64,000 bases of DNA from Symmetrospora coprosmae (GCA_008802785.1 VUYT01000019.1:124001-188000), one strand, 5' to 3'. Positions 1 through 11,785 are shown, numbered from the stretch's first letter. A program made the numbers and translations. Notes: generated from the sequence alone by a model not told the origin.

Positions 1-3000
1 AAGCCGGTATTCGAGGCCAAGCTCATTGTCGGCTGCTGTCCGGCCATCGGGACGTTGTAATTCGGGCTCGACAGTGTCGCAGGCGGCGAGCTGTACGTGC
101 TGGCATTGTTACTGCCGAAGGACTGTCCCCTTGATGACGATAGTGACATGGGCGGCGGTAGTGCAGAGACGGACGTCTGCTGATATGACGTTGATGGCGT
201 AACTGCTGGCGGCGTGTTGGGCGCACTAATGTCAGGCGTAATGCCTCCGGCTCGAGCGAGATAGGTTGCGCTAGATATCGGTCTTGCGCCAAGCATGCTC
301 GATGCTTTCGACGATGAAGTCGCTCCGAAGCGGCTTGCGGATGATTGCGGCGATAAACTCAACGAGGCAGTCATAGCCGAGGAGGGCTGACTTGACGACA
401 CGGAAAGGCCATCGAACTGGAAGGAATGTTCCGATTGTCAGATTCTAGCTCGACAAGCGAACCGCACGCTGTACGTTTACTCACCTTTGCGAAATCGTCC
501 GATGGACCGAAGGGATCCGGCGTGACGGCTCTTCGAGAGCCCTGCGCCGAATTGCCCCTAACGAGGCTCTCGAAGTCGACCTCTGCGCCGTTTGATCCAA
601 GCATCCCCGCCGAGTCGCCATTCCTCTGCGAGCGCGCGCCTCCTCGCGAGGACCCTGCCCCACTCGTCTCTTCCAGCCGCTTGATCTCAGCAAGGTGCCG
701 CGTGTGCTCCTCCTCAACTCGGGCGCCCAGCTGGCGGATCGCGCTCATGAAGCGCCCGAACTGGCCCACGTCCAGCAAGGGCGTGACGCTCATTGCCCAG
801 AGCTGCGGTAGTACGAGCGTCGCTATGGCCTGGATGTCGCACTTGGCGCCGATCTGCTCGTGCACTGCAAGCGTCGCGAGCATCACGCTCGGCTCTTTCG
901 TCTTGATCCGCGAGAGCAGAGGAACGAGCTTTTCTGTCAAGGTGAACTTGTCGAGCACCGGTACCATGCTCTTGAAGCTGTTTATACGCTCGAATGTCAG
1001 TGTGTACGCCGGTGACCGAGCGCTTTGAGCGGATTCACGCACCACACTAAAGTGGCCACCTTTACCGACAGGGACGTAGTCTTGGAGAAGACGTTTGTGA
1101 TCTTGGGCAACAACGACTGCTTGACGGTCGTATACTAGCGTGGGTCGCCAATCGTGTCCCGTGTATTAGTCAAGACTTGCGGTGCTGCTCATCTCTGCGA
1201 GCCTGACCCACATCTAGACCTTCGGCCATCTGCACAATGACCTTGAGCGCCTTTTCAAGTACTTGAGGGACTTCGCTGTCGAGCGCATTGTACACCAAGG
1301 GTAGAACCTCTGCGCACGAAATCCCTTTGTCAGTGCCACGTCCTGAGAATTATGCACACTCGTTCTGCTCACCTTCGCGAAACGTAACGGCATTGCATTT
1401 ATCATGCAACATCTTCAGGCTGTCCAGCAAGCTGAGCATGGTCTGCGGTGGGTCCTTGACTGCAAAAAGCGGTTTGATGCTAGGCAAAATCGTCTCTTTG
1501 AATTCGTCCTGCGCCCATGTGTGGTTATGATCAGTTCCGGCCGCATTCGCACGCGCCATGCGTGAGAAGGAGCTCACCTTGTCCATCTTCTCGCCAATGT
1601 ACATGATGCATGGCAAGAGGAACGGCACAAGCATGTTCTTGCGCGTTTCTTCAACAAGTGAGGGCAGGATCTTGCGCTTAGTGACCTTGTCCGAGAACTG
1701 CGGCAGGACCTTGAGGAGGCCTTTCAGGAACGAGACCTGCCCTTCACGGGGTGTCGCGGAGAAGTTGTCGCGGTCGAGGAAGCGGAGGGTGGAGACTAGG
1801 ATGGAGGAGAAATAGCGGGAGGACTGGAAGGCCACTGCTGTCAAGCGAGTTGAGGGGTACCGGGTCAAGAGCTGGGAGAGTACGTCTGGACAGGCGTGTC
1901 GATCAGTCATCAGACCCAAAGCGATCGTGAAAACAGAGTGGATGCGTACCCTGGACCTCATCAGGTAGCCTGTGCCAACCCGCCCGCAAGGACCCTAGGT
2001 TTTCGACGTTGTCTCGTAACGTCTGCAAATTGTGGCGATTTGTGAAGGGCGGGCCTGACTTCGTATGTATCCTGCATCGGAGAGATACGAGTGCGCATTA
2101 GCTCGCGCGGCCGGAGAAGATGCAGTCGTCAAACAAGCCCTCACGCATTGATGATGCAGCCCAGCGCATACATGTCGTTACTGGGTGCAAGCGTCTCATC
2201 CAGTGCAAATTCCGGTGCCATGTAGTCGAAGTCTTTCTGGACTGCTTGCGGAAGGCCTCTTTCGTACGATGGAAAATCCCACTTTGGGCTTTCTCCAGTG
2301 GGTGACGCGAGATAGGTCGAGAGGCCAAAGCCAGAGAGCTTCCAGTCGCCCTGCGAGCATGCGCGCGTGAGGATCGGTCAGCGCTGCGCGCAGTCTTGGG
2401 ACGACATGCTGACCGCGCCCACCTTTGCGTTGATGACTATCGCGTCTGGCGTCAGGTTGGAGTGGACCAGCTTTGCGCTCTCGTGCAAGAACTGCAAGGC
2501 CTTGCCTATCTGGAGCAGGCCTTTTTGGATCTCGATCTCGTCTAGCTCGCCCATTTGTGTTGCTTCCTGAGTGCTTGGCTTGCGATGCCGTGACGCAGAT
2601 GTTGGCTCAGAGGCGTGCATGGCGACGCGCAGGGATCCAGAAATGGGCTCTGTGGCGAAGGTCATTGATGTTCTGCGGAAACGAAGGTATCAACGGCAAG
2701 GGATGAGCTCGAGCTTGCACGACATTGATTGCAGAACTGCCCACGACGGACCTCGTCTCTTCCAATGGCTCGACGACTTCCAGCACGCACGGGTGCCGCA
2801 ACCGAGACAGCATGGAGACCTGTTGTCGTTAGCGAGCTTCAAGCAGTCAGCACGCTGCGACCGGTTCATGAACACCGCTACGGGCGCACCTCTTTCTTGA
2901 GTACCTCTATGCATGCATCGAGCTTGGCCTTGCCGTTGCCGGACATGTTCCCCTTGTCAAAGGTCCAGATGGACACTGCTTTCCCGTTGCTCTTGTGGAC

Positions 3001-3174
3001 GGCCTTCTGTATCGTCCACATGGCTATCTGGGTAGTGTAGCCAGCCGTGTGGCCTGTGCCACTGCTCGAGGACGATGCCAGGCCCGCGCCTGAGCCTGCT
3101 ATCGTGTAGGCCGACGCGAGCTTTGACCCGGAAAAGAGGGAGGATGCCGTGCTGAAGAGGGCTGCGGCTGCCAT
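1..3174 (-). CDS. SCY1: SCY1-like (SCYL2-type) pseudokinase, 3' end outside window
   Basis: Role (family knowledge): SCY1-like proteins are catalytically weak or dead kinases tied to clathrin and Golgi-endosome traffic. The first exon, read leftwards from the ATG at 3174-3172, gives MAAAALFSTASSLFSGSKLA and about 95 residues typical of the SCYL2 N-terminus. Later exons give LRHPCVLEVVEPLEE (about 2760-2813), then LVHSNLTPDAIVIN where an active kinase would have the HRD loop, so the catalytic Asp is replaced (HSN). The region at 371-1961 is an alpha-solenoid (HEAT-like), including TEKLVPLLSRIKTKEPSVM, followed by a Ser/Gly/Ala-rich tail that runs off the left edge. At least six short introns interrupt the gene. 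It is transcribed away from the cyclin L gene across a shared 0.46-kb spacer. The family call is firm; individual exon ends and the C-terminus are not. Confidence 0.85.
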
Positions 3175-3635
3175 CTTGCTTGCTCGCGAGCCTCTAGGCT
3201 GCTCGAGCTGTTCGTGAGGAGGCCGCGTCTATCCTGCTGTCCCTTTTGTGACTGTACGCACGCGAGCAGCTGCAGCAGCCCTGGTCAAGCAGGGCGTCGA
3301 CGTCGAGGCGACTTCGGGCGCGCGCGTCCAGAGCGGGAAGCTGCCCTGATGGTCCGTATACCGCGTATGGGCGCGTCTGACACAAGCTGTAGTGCTACAG
3401 TATCTTGCTATCCTCGTCCTGCTGGCGTTGATGAGCGGGCAAGGAAGATGTACTACCGGTTCGCCGTGCTGCTGCCATGGGAGGACGAGCTGCGAAGTCA
3501 CGCCGTTCAGGGGGGGGAGGATGTCGATGTACTTGCTCTTCCGCTACGACGACCTGACGCTCACACTCTCTATACGAGCTCGAAAGCCGCCGCAGAGCTG
3601 GACAAAGCCCGTGTACATAGCCTGCGCCTAGACCC
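3175..3635. promoter_or_regulatory. Divergent spacer between SCY1-like gene and cyclin L
   Basis: A 461-base gap between two diverging start codons, so it must carry both promoters. Open frames here (for example 3214-3666 plus) have no recognisable protein and odd codon use. A run of G at about 3511-3517 is the only simple motif I see; there is no clear TATA box. Confidence 0.4.
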
Positions 3636-4949
3636 ATGGCCGCTGGAGCTGCTCGTCATCTCCTGAACCCGCTGGCCACGCGGGAGCAGGTAAAGGCCAG
3701 CCCGTCTTCCCTGGACGGCGTAGACGATGTGCTCGAGAGCGACCTCAGGACATGTGCGTAGAATGCTCGCTGGCCTCAATGTCACCTGGGCAGGTCGGCC
3801 CTGACATGCTCAGACTGCAACGTCCAGACGGCGCCCTCCTCATCCAGCAGGCCGGCGTTCACCTCAAATGCCCCCAGGTCCTCCTCACAACGGCGAGCGT
3901 CCTCTTCCACCGCTTCTTCTACGTCAGCTCGATGAAGAATTTTGGCGTAAAGGTGTGCCTACGGTCACCCCGGCGTCATGGATGCGGCCCTCAACCCCTG
4001 CTCGCCGGAACGTTGATGTGCTATTGCTGCCAGCCGTCGTGACATGACCCAACGCGCCCCTGCACCCCATGCATAGGACGTTGCAGCGGCCGCCCTCTTT
4101 GTCTCGTCAAAGCTCGAGGAGCATCCCATCCGGATACGCGACCTCATCAACTGCTTCGATTACCTCCTGAAGCTCGTCGAGTGGGAACGCTCCCAGCTCG
4201 TCTCCTCGTCATCCGCGAGTGCAAGCTTCCGCTACACTCCGATGGACTACTTTGCAAAGGAGTTCTACGATTTCAAAGACGACATTGTCATCGCCGAGTC
4301 CCAAATACTCAAGGTGAGCGAGCGGCTGGATCGCCCCTCTGGATGCAAGCATCCGCTGACAGGACACCTCGCAGCGTCTCGGCTTCAGCGCCACCGTGCA
4401 GAATCCATACGGCAACATTGTCAACTACCTTCAAGTGCTCACCCTGACCGACCACCCGACAATACCGCAGACAGCCTGGTCGTTTGCGAATGATGCGTGA
4501 GGTCACATCTGCTAGCAATTGGCAGATGCGCAAGGATATAAGCTGACATCGCAGTGCATGATGCCCCTGACAGTCTCCTCACCCCTCTGCTCGCCATCTA
4601 TCCTCCACATTACATCTCCGTAACGGCTATCTACCTCTCCTGCCTCCTTGCAAGCCCGCAAATAACCCTGCCGGGCCCGTGGTGGGAGCTCTTCGATGTG
4701 CCTGACGAAGGCGACGTTCACGAAATTGCAAGGACGCTTCTGCAGCTGTACGAGCGCTGGGTGGGCGACACAGCCTTCCTCACTCAGGAGAACAACGACG
4801 GGCAGTCACCGCAGGATTCGGGCGCTCAAACGGGCAGATCGCACGTCCTGCAGAGACGGACGGTCTGGCATCGTGCGGCCGAGCTCGATCTGCCAATCAC
4901 AAAGGAGCAGGTCCGCAGCCGACTCTTGCAGTCATCGAAGGCACCATGA
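3636..4949 (+). CDS. Cyclin L-type cyclin (transcription/splicing CDK partner)
   Basis: Cyclin L pairs with CDK11-type kinases and links transcription to pre-mRNA splicing in the nucleus (family knowledge). The start chosen is ATG 3636 (MAAGAARHLLNPLATREQ). A short intron lies at about 3752-3798 (acceptor CCTGGGCAG), after which the first cyclin box reads CPQVLLTTASVLFHRFFY. The next exon gives VAAAALFVSSKLEEHP and IRIRDLINCFDYLLKL, the Cyc_N signature of the L group. The second cyclin box contains LGFSATVQNPYGNIVNYLQ and IYPPHYISVTAIYLSCLL. The final exon, 4554-4949, ends in QSSKAP. Unlike animal cyclin L there is no long RS-rich tail. The gene ends 65 bases from the convergent histidine-phosphatase copy. 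Cyclin K/T is the alternative, but the loop spacing favours L. Confidence 0.85.
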
Positions 4950-5014
4950 CAAGGGTCTGCGGCAAAGCTGTCACACACACGGTTGCAAGCAAGGCTGGGC
5001 TCGTGCAAAGACTA

Positions 5015-5733
5015 CTACATCTCTGGCGAGCTCGCAGTCTTGTCGCCCACTGCTGCCTCTCCAGCTCCATCCACATGTATCAGCTCGGCACCATCATCGA
5101 TAGCGCTGCCAATCGCAAATCTGTACCTCCTGACTTCGCAATTGGCGAACTCGACCTCGTTGCCGATGTGCCGATTGAAAAGGAGCCACTGTATAAAGGT
5201 ACCATGCGCAACAAGAACAATGCATTGCTCTGGGCGGTCGCGCAACCACTTGCGCACGTAGCGAGCTCGGTCCAGGACGGCCTTGTCGTCCGCAGAGAAG
5301 GGACCGCTGTCCTTGACGCGCCACTCGGGCTGCTCGCGCAGAGGCGCATACTGCCGGCTTGTCCTGTCCTGCTCAGCCCGGATGCTACAAGGAACAGACG
5401 GCGGACAGCCCACTCACACCCTGCTAATTCTGGTGTGTCTTTGGGAACCCGCACTGGGGATTCCGTGTCCGCCGAATCTGCCAGATAGGCGTTAGACGCC
5501 GATCGAGATCCGCGTCTCGCTGAAGAGCGGACTTCATCGGTGCATTGGACGCGACCGCTTGCTGCCTTCGCGGCGAGCTCGGTGTCCGGCTGACTTACGT
5601 CGTGCTAGGAGACCAAAAAAAAGCTCGGACGGTCAGCCCCTCCGCGAGGCCAGACACGACAATGTCTCATCGGCCTCACGTGGAAGTTGTGGCTGGCGTC
5701 GCCGTGGCGTACGAGGCGCACGAACCTGGGCAT
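5015..5733 (-). pseudogene. Histidine phosphatase (phosphoglycerate mutase-like), decayed copy 1
   Basis: First of three tandem paralogues. It starts at ATG 5733 with MPRFVRLVRHGDASHN, a proper RHG phosphate-pocket motif, and ends with RPEQCIVLVAHGTFIQWLL (second catalytic His) and a short acidic tail. By comparison with copies 2 and 3, after RDADLDRRLTP (about 5490) the segment carrying the G-x-x-Q-A helix and SPLRRTLQT arginine loop is absent: about 55 residues are replaced by roughly 20 nt, and the reading frame no longer matches the downstream part. An alternative splice reading keeps a frame open but still lacks the SPLRR region, so the active site would be incomplete. I call it a probable pseudogene; a shortened expressed protein is possible. 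It converges on cyclin L with a 65-base gap. Confidence 0.55.
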
Positions 5734-5937
5734 CTCAAGTCGACTAGAGGCTCGGACGAGAGAAAAGCGAGGGCGAGCGAGATTGCGAACACGGAGACGG
5801 CGGGCCGGAAGTCCGTTGTGCGAAGGCTTTTCACGAATACGAGCGGACCCTGATCTCCGTCCACGCTGATTTCCCGTACAAGGCGGTGCCTACTCGAACG
5901 CGTTCAACTCTTCACTGCATGGCCGTTCGGCTCTGGA

Positions 5938-6836
5938 CTACTCTTCGGATGTTGCTAGCTTCTCCCCAACCGTCACCTCCTCCTCCTGCAGCACTAGCCA
6001 TGCGTCCTCATCCTGGTCCACGGGCTCTGCGAATGTGTACCTGCGCACTTCGGCATTGGCGAACTCGACCTCCTTGCCGATGTATTGTCCGTGCACGATG
6101 GTCTGGAGGAAATTGCCGTGCGTGACGAGGACAATGCACCGCTCCGGGCGCCCTCGCAGCCATCGCCTAACGTATCTAGCGCGCTCGCGAATCGCCTCGC
6201 GCTCGGCTGGAAACGGGCCATCTGTCCTGTCCCGCCAGTTCGGTATCTCGGCGAGCGGATTGAAATTCACTGGAAACCAATGCCCCTCAGCACGCTGACA
6301 ACCGTTACAGAAAGAGCTGTGAAACACCGACAGCCTTGGAACTCGGGAGTGCTTTCCAACACATCCGCCGGACAGCCCGTGTCGACGGGCTCTGTCGAAT
6401 AGAAGGGTGGGTCGGTAAGTCCCTTGTTACCGCTCATCGGCGGTCCTAGACAAGCCCGAGCTGCCGCTTACGATTGCTCGTCTCGATTGCTTGTGGAAGG
6501 AGGACGATGTTGCTCTTCCCTAGCCTCCTTATCGCTTCAGGCAGGCCATCCAGCGTTGTCTGGAGCGTCCTTCGCAGAGGAGATGTCACGATGAGCTCGA
6601 CCTCTTTCTGGAGTGTTTCGATGGTCGCTGCATGAAGTGCGGCAGCCTGCTCGCGTCCCTTAGGCGTGAGCTGCGTGTCCAGCCTCGTGCGATCCCGCTA
6701 GATGCCAAGGTCACGCAAATGATGGGCAACTGGCTCATGTTCAGCGCTCGTGTGTCCCGTCCAGACTCGCGTAGCTCACATCCTCGTTATGCTGGCTGGC
6801 CGCGTGACGGATCAGATAGATTGTTTTCGTAGACAT
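5938..6836 (-). CDS. Histidine phosphatase (phosphoglycerate mutase-like), copy 2
   Basis: Histidine-acid-phosphatase fold enzyme of the fungal PMU1-like group; the substrate cannot be told from sequence. Start taken at ATG 6836 (MSTKTIYLIRHAASQHNED), which puts the RHG-type motif at residue 11. A second ATG at 6933 with a further intron is possible. Exon 2 reads RDRTRLDTQLTPKGREQAA and VELIVTSPLRRTLQTTLD, then an intron with donor GTAAGC, then VDTGCPADVLESTPEFQG, then an intron with an odd GTCGGT donor that restores the frame into LNFNPLAEIPNWRD. The C-terminal half has RPERCIVLVTHGNFLQT with the second catalytic His. All key residues (RH, RR of SPLRR, H of THG) are present, so it looks functional. 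It is about 58% alike to copy 3 by eye in the C-terminal block. Confidence 0.8.
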
Positions 6837-7034
6837 CGATGGTGGAGCATAAACGTGGAGATGACAGACGGAGGAAAGGCAAGGCCCAGTGCAGGGGACC
6901 GCGCAGAGGTCACTCACGAAAAGTCCGTTGCATCGCTTCGCTCCCGAGTTGGACGGAGGGGCGCTCCGCTCGTGTCCAAAGCTCCCTGTACAGGCGGAGT
7001 CGCAATCTCTGCTAGTTAAGGCACCTGCCGACGA

Positions 7035-7985
7035 CTACTCATCGGACATCGCCAGCTTCTCCCCGACAGCAATCTCCTTGTCCAGCAATACAAGCCGCGC
7101 CTCCTCCTCGTCGCCATCGACGAACGTATAACTGCCCACCTCTGCATTTGCGTACTCGTCTGCAACGCGCTCGCCGTGCAGGATCCACTGGACAATCCTC
7201 CCGTGAGTCACGAGGACGATGACACTCTCCGGTCGAGCACGAAGCCATCGCCGGACATACTTGCCACGCGCGCGCAAGCAGTAAGGGTCTTTTGACCAGA
7301 AGCCGTGCGACCTGGTGGTCCACTCGGGCGTCTCGGTCAGAGGATGGAAATTGACTGCGGAGATAAAGCGGAAGCATGAGAGGGCTGTCTCAAGGACCAT
7401 GACCATGGGCGGGACTCACGACCGGCAAACTCTGCATCGGCTCTGAGTGCTTCCAGGCCAATGCTGACATCGCAGGGGTCTGGTGTGAGCCCAGTCAGCT
7501 CAGCGTTCAGTCGTATCTTGGAAAGGCAGGACTTTCCCATACGATCAGACGCCTCCTGAGCGTACGGAAAGACTACGACGGTCTCCTTGCCGAGCCGCTC
7601 GATCGCGTCGGGCAGAGCGCCCAGCGTGGTCTGAAGAGTCCGCCGCAGAGGCGAGGTGACGATGAGGTCAACTTCCTGCTCAAGGTTGCCGGCCAGCTTG
7701 GCATGGAGGAGATCCGCCTGCTCTCGACCATTTTGAGTCAGGGCAGCATCGCGGATAGTGAAGTCGCGCTGTGCGAGAGCGCGGGATGACCGAGAGACAA
7801 GCGAGTCAGCGAGGATGGTCGCTAGCGGCCAGTAGCTGCCACGTACATGACATTATGCTCCGCCTCGCAATGTCGGATCAGATGCACGACTTTGGTGCGA
7901 GTGCGATCGCTAAGTGTCGAGAGCGCAGTTCGTGTCAGCCGGAGTGCAAAGCAGTGAGGCGTTATGGAAACCACACGCACGACAT
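7035..7985 (-). CDS. Histidine phosphatase (phosphoglycerate mutase-like), copy 3
   Basis: The most complete member of the tandem trio. Start inferred as ATG 7985: the first exon is only ATGTC, spliced (donor GTGCGT, acceptor CTTAG) to give MSDRTRTKVVHLIRHCEAEHN, matching the N-terminus of copy 2. The following exons give RDFTIRDAALTQNGREQADL, VDLIVTSPLRRTLQTTLGAL, HPCDVSIGLEALRADAEFAG and LNFHPLTETPEW, all joining in frame. The catalytic C-terminal block is RPESVIVLVTHGRIVQWIL. The first exon contributes just five coding bases, so the start would be missed without the paralogues. There is a 163-base gap to the end of the MFS transporter gene, which has the same orientation. Confidence 0.8.
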
Positions 7986-8148
7986 GCTAGAGCAAAGATC
8001 GCAGCTCTGATGGTTGATGAAATGTGCAGAAAGGGAGGAGCTCGGCAGCACTGCCGCGAGACGCAAGGCTTATCTTGTAAAATTTGGACAGGTCCGTTTT
8101 CCGTCGCCGGCACGGAGCGGAAGCGGAAGTAGATGTTGTACAGTCGCG

Positions 8149-10513
8149 TCAAGTCACGCTACCGTGACAGCAGGCTTGATCTTCTCGTTCTTGGGTATGC
8201 GCTGATAGGCCGACGGTTACATAGAGCAAGTAAGCCGTCGCGCTCAAGTTGGTCGCAGTGAGAGCGCTCGTGGCACGCACCATGTAGAACCAGACCAAGG
8301 GGACACAGCAGATGGCAAGAGCGGACGTGATGCCAATCTGTACCTTGAAGCCAGTGGGCGTTCCCATTGCCTGTAGAATCTGACCGGCCATGATAGGCCC
8401 CACGAAAGCCGCCAGGGAGAAGGCTGTGGAATGAAACGTTGGATGGCATGTCAGTCAGTAGCCTAGGTAACGTCAACAGGCTTCACTGACAGAGATTGAA
8501 GCCGCCGTAGGTGAAGGAGGTATCTGAAGGCGGGCCCGGAGAAGATCAGCTCCCTGCCAATCGCAACGACTCAGGTGGCCGGACCGTTACACACCGACGC
8601 GACCCTCAGACGAGGCGGCAACGTAACCCAAAAACACCATCACTGGCGCATTGACTAACAAGGCATGCTGTTCAGCTTAAGCCATGTCGGTAAGCATGTT
8701 GCTGAGACTCACTTGTGCCGGAGCAGACGCCACACAGGCAAAGAAGGACGACCAGTCCAGCCAGCGGGAGTTGCTCGATCATGAGGAGACACAGACCGAC
8801 GGGAAAAGCTGTGCAGCAGAAGATGGAGAGCGGTCGCGGCCCCACGCGATCGCACAGCAGTCCGGCGAAAGGGCTGATGACGGCTGCGGGTATCGCGACA
8901 GCGAAGAAGACAAGACCGCTCTGGGTCTCGGTGAGGCCATACCGCTGGTGGAGGCGTAGAACTAGAGCGGTGTTGTACGTTCCAGCCACGATCAGGCCGT
9001 CTGCGAGACGATAGTAGTGGTCTGATCAGCAAAAGTTCGGACCCAAAGATACATGGACTCACTCAGGAAAGATACCAGGTAGCCTGTCAGCGGCTGAGGG
9101 CGGAACAGAAGGTACGCTATGCCTCCCAGGGCGTTGAATGGCCGCTGAGGCTCCGTCGACAGTTTCTCCCCTTGCGCCGCTCTGTCGTTCGGCGCGAGTG
9201 CCGGAGCGGATACTGTGGTACCTTTAATTTCCGCATGGTCCACTTCGGCTGGGTCGATGCCAGCAGCAAGCGGAACAAGCGCAATGTCGTGGTCCATCCG
9301 CTCTCGACCTTCTTCGATGCTGCTTCGGCGAGGTCTCTCTGATGCCAACGACGCGACGTCCGCGATATCCTTGCGTTCCTCGTCTGGAGTCTTGGCTGCC
9401 GCACGGACGCGCTCTTCCTCTGCACTGGCATCCAGCCATCTCTTCACCTCGTGCTTTTCCAGCACGCAGACCCGCAGAGCGAAGTCGAGGCCGATGAGCA
9501 CGAGCGCGAATATGGACGGAGCTTTCCATCCTAGCTGGCCGTAGAGTACTCCGCCCAGTGGCAGTCCGATGCTGGTACCCAGGGAGTAGCCTGGAGAAGG
9601 AACGGTCTGAATTAGCTCCTCAGGTTGCTGCGATTGGGAGAACGCTCACCGATCATGGCCAGTCCCATCATTTTCCCAAGGACGTGGCCGTCCACACTAG
9701 CGAACAGATCTCCAGTATCAGTGCTGCCTCATATGGACAGTCATGCGGCGCCGGGCTTACTTGTCTGCAACTAGCGCAAGCCCTAAGACCCAGACGCCAC
9801 TACCAGATGCGCCTTGCAAGATACGCGCGACACTGAGTGGATAGAGGTTTGCGCATCAGAAGAAGCGCTCGACGTTCGGACCGAGAGCGGGCGCGCCTTG
9901 AACGCACATCATCGCCGCGTAGCTAGGCACGAGCAGGAAGATCAGGACTCCGATTGCCATCAACGCCAGGGCGCCCAGGAGAAGCAAGCGCTTGGAGCTT
10001 GTCCGGGCACCGAGCCACGCGAAGGGAAAGGTAGCGATGATGAGTCCTGCCGCGTACGCAGCCTGCGTCCAGCCTGTGTGCGGGAGGGTCAGCCGGGGCG
10101 ACCGAGTCGTCTCGCTCGGAAGAGGTGTTGGGCGGACCTGTGAGTGCAGCTACATCTTGGTAGCCCAGCTCGGTCAGGCGTGCCGGCAGAGCAGGACTGT
10201 AGAGCGGGAAGAGGCAGACATCCGTGAGCAGGCCCTGTGGACACGAGAGCCGGACGAAGCTCAAGGATCAGCACGTCTCCCCCGAGGCATCTGCGGCAAT
10301 CTCGGCCAGGTGTAACTCACCATGCCTGAGGCCACACGGGAGTGCAGGGAAGCAGCGAAGGCCATCTGTTAGGTGTATAGCGTCTGCGATTCACTGCAGC
10401 TAGGGGCCGCACTCACCCGTGACGAGCGAGATGTAATACGGCGAGCTCCGATACTGCCAAAGGAAGGGCGGAGCAGCGCTCGGCTTGCGACTAAACACGG
10501 ATCGCAGCGCCAT
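8149..10513 (-). CDS. MFS transporter (DHA1/SLC18B1-like drug:H+ antiporter type)
   Basis: Membrane proton-coupled exporter or vesicular transporter; substrate unknown. The start at ATG 10513 (MALRSVFSRKPSAAPPFLWQ) is supported by an intron after ITG (donor at 10416) that continues in frame into MAFAASLHSRVASGM and GLLTDVCLFPLYSPALPARL (first membrane helix). Another intron leads to GWTQAAYAAGLIIATFPFAW and LLLLGALALMAIGVLIFLL. The middle carries the motif-C-like stretch LGTSIGLPLGGVLYGQLGW, then a long cytosolic loop of about 130 acidic/polar residues (9220-9480), then the second half with LVFFAVAIPAAVISPFAGLL and LLCDRVGPRPL (motif A-like). The last helices lie at 8180-8400, with the stop at 8149. 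About eight introns. A long central loop is usual for this group. Confidence 0.8.
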
Positions 10514-10760
10514 TTGACGTAGGAGAAGTCCCGGCGGAGGAAGCAGTCCGCCGTATCGTCCAGAGCCAGATGCAATACTGAGTGCAGAGGGGATAGGGAA
10601 ACGAAGAGCATCGATGTGCGTCTGTCTCTATCTTTTCGGCGACTCACGTGACATGCGCAAAAAGTGCAGTAGGAGGAGGAGGACGGGCCGCATAGAGCCG
10701 TTGTCGCTGACGCAGGCTGTACAACACTGATCATCACGCACACGCAGTCTCGTACGCACC

Positions 10761-11785
10761 ATGGCAGACAAGAAGAAGGGCCGGCCTCGACGCCGCGGTC
10801 GTGAGAGTGAGGGGGTTCCCGTTCCTGCCGTCCGCGCGCATCTGCGCTCACCTGCACCCGAGCATCTCTAGACCAGGTAGCAACAGCAGCAACAGCAGCA
10901 GCAGTGCCGGCGGTAGCATCAGCTCAAGGGCAGAAGAAGAAGCGCCCGAATCAGTCATCCCGTCCTCCGCAGCCAGCCATGCTCGCGGCCAAGGAACGCA
11001 AGCGAGCGCGTCGCCTCGCCAAAAAGTCGCGTGTACGGTCCGCCCACAACAGCAGCTGCGACATTACAAGCAGCCAAACAACCATAGCTGGCTCTCCACC
11101 ACAACCCCAGGGTGCCGCTGCAACGGATGTACCGCCGGCGCCTGCAGGCTCTCCAGCCCGTTCCAGCTCGATGTGGCGGTCATCCTCCGCCTTTACCACG
11201 CCTCCGCCTCGATACGACTGTCTGCGGACATCGCGGCCAGCTCCTTCCTCCAGCCAGGAGACATGCTGCGCGTCCCCGGATGTTGTTGTGACCTCCGAAA
11301 TACGCCCAAAAGAGGAGGAGGAAGCTACGCCTCGTGCCTCCCTGCCCCGCGAAGCGAAGGCGGTCTTCATGGCAGTCGAGAAAGAGCCCCGCTCGCCTCC
11401 GTACTGGCGTCTCGCGACTGCCCAGTGGCGCGGCATGCGAGCACGGAGAGCAGCAGATACCAAGAAGCGGCCTCCAGCGGTGGCCGATATCCGCCTCAGC
11501 GCCAGCGCAAGGGCCGCAGACGCCAGTCGACGGAAGTGGCTCATCCAGAGGGAGATTGCCGATCAGTGGCTCTCCAAGCGGAGGCTGTCTCCGAGGAGCA
11601 GTCATAGGGTGCAGGGCGATACTGGAGAAGGAGAAGGAGGTGATGAGACGGCAGGAGGTGAGTGTCCCGAGGCTCAGCTGTGCGAGCGGGTGTCCACTGA
11701 GCGCTGCGGTGCAGGGCGGAACAGACGAGAGCAGCGCGACTGGACCGAGGCTCAAAGAGCCAGCAGAAGGCAAAAGACGGCGTAG
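10761..11785 (+). CDS. Unknown basic, low-complexity protein
   Basis: I do not recognise the family. ATG 10761 sits in a strong context (ACCATGG) and begins MADKKKGRPRRRG. Splicing out 10801-10871 (donor GTGAGA, branch CTCAC, acceptor CTCTAG) continues in frame to QVATAATAAAVPAVASAQGQ, then KERKRARRLAKKSRVRSA and a Ser/Pro/Ala-rich middle. A better-conserved-looking, C/G-ending-codon stretch follows (EAKAVFMAVEKEPRSPPYW and ADASRRKWLIQREIADQWL), then a charged tail to the TAG at 11783-11785. The spliced frame is 317 codons. A 57-nt stretch at 11658-11714 has GTGAGT and GTGCAG ends and is a multiple of three, so it may be an intron removed without changing frame. The basic Lys/Arg clusters suggest a nuclear or nucleolar site (inference). 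The rival frames here are also open, hence the moderate score. Confidence 0.45.

Noticed and set aside
5545-5853. Plus-strand frame opposite histidine-phosphatase copy 1
   Set aside because: Antisense to the recognisable RHG exon and its intron; no known motif.
8149-8230. Possible 19-nt intron near the MFS C-terminus that would give the ending RIPKNEKIKPAVTVA
   Set aside because: The ending looks attractive, but 19 nt is far too short for an intron; the unspliced frame reaches a stop normally.
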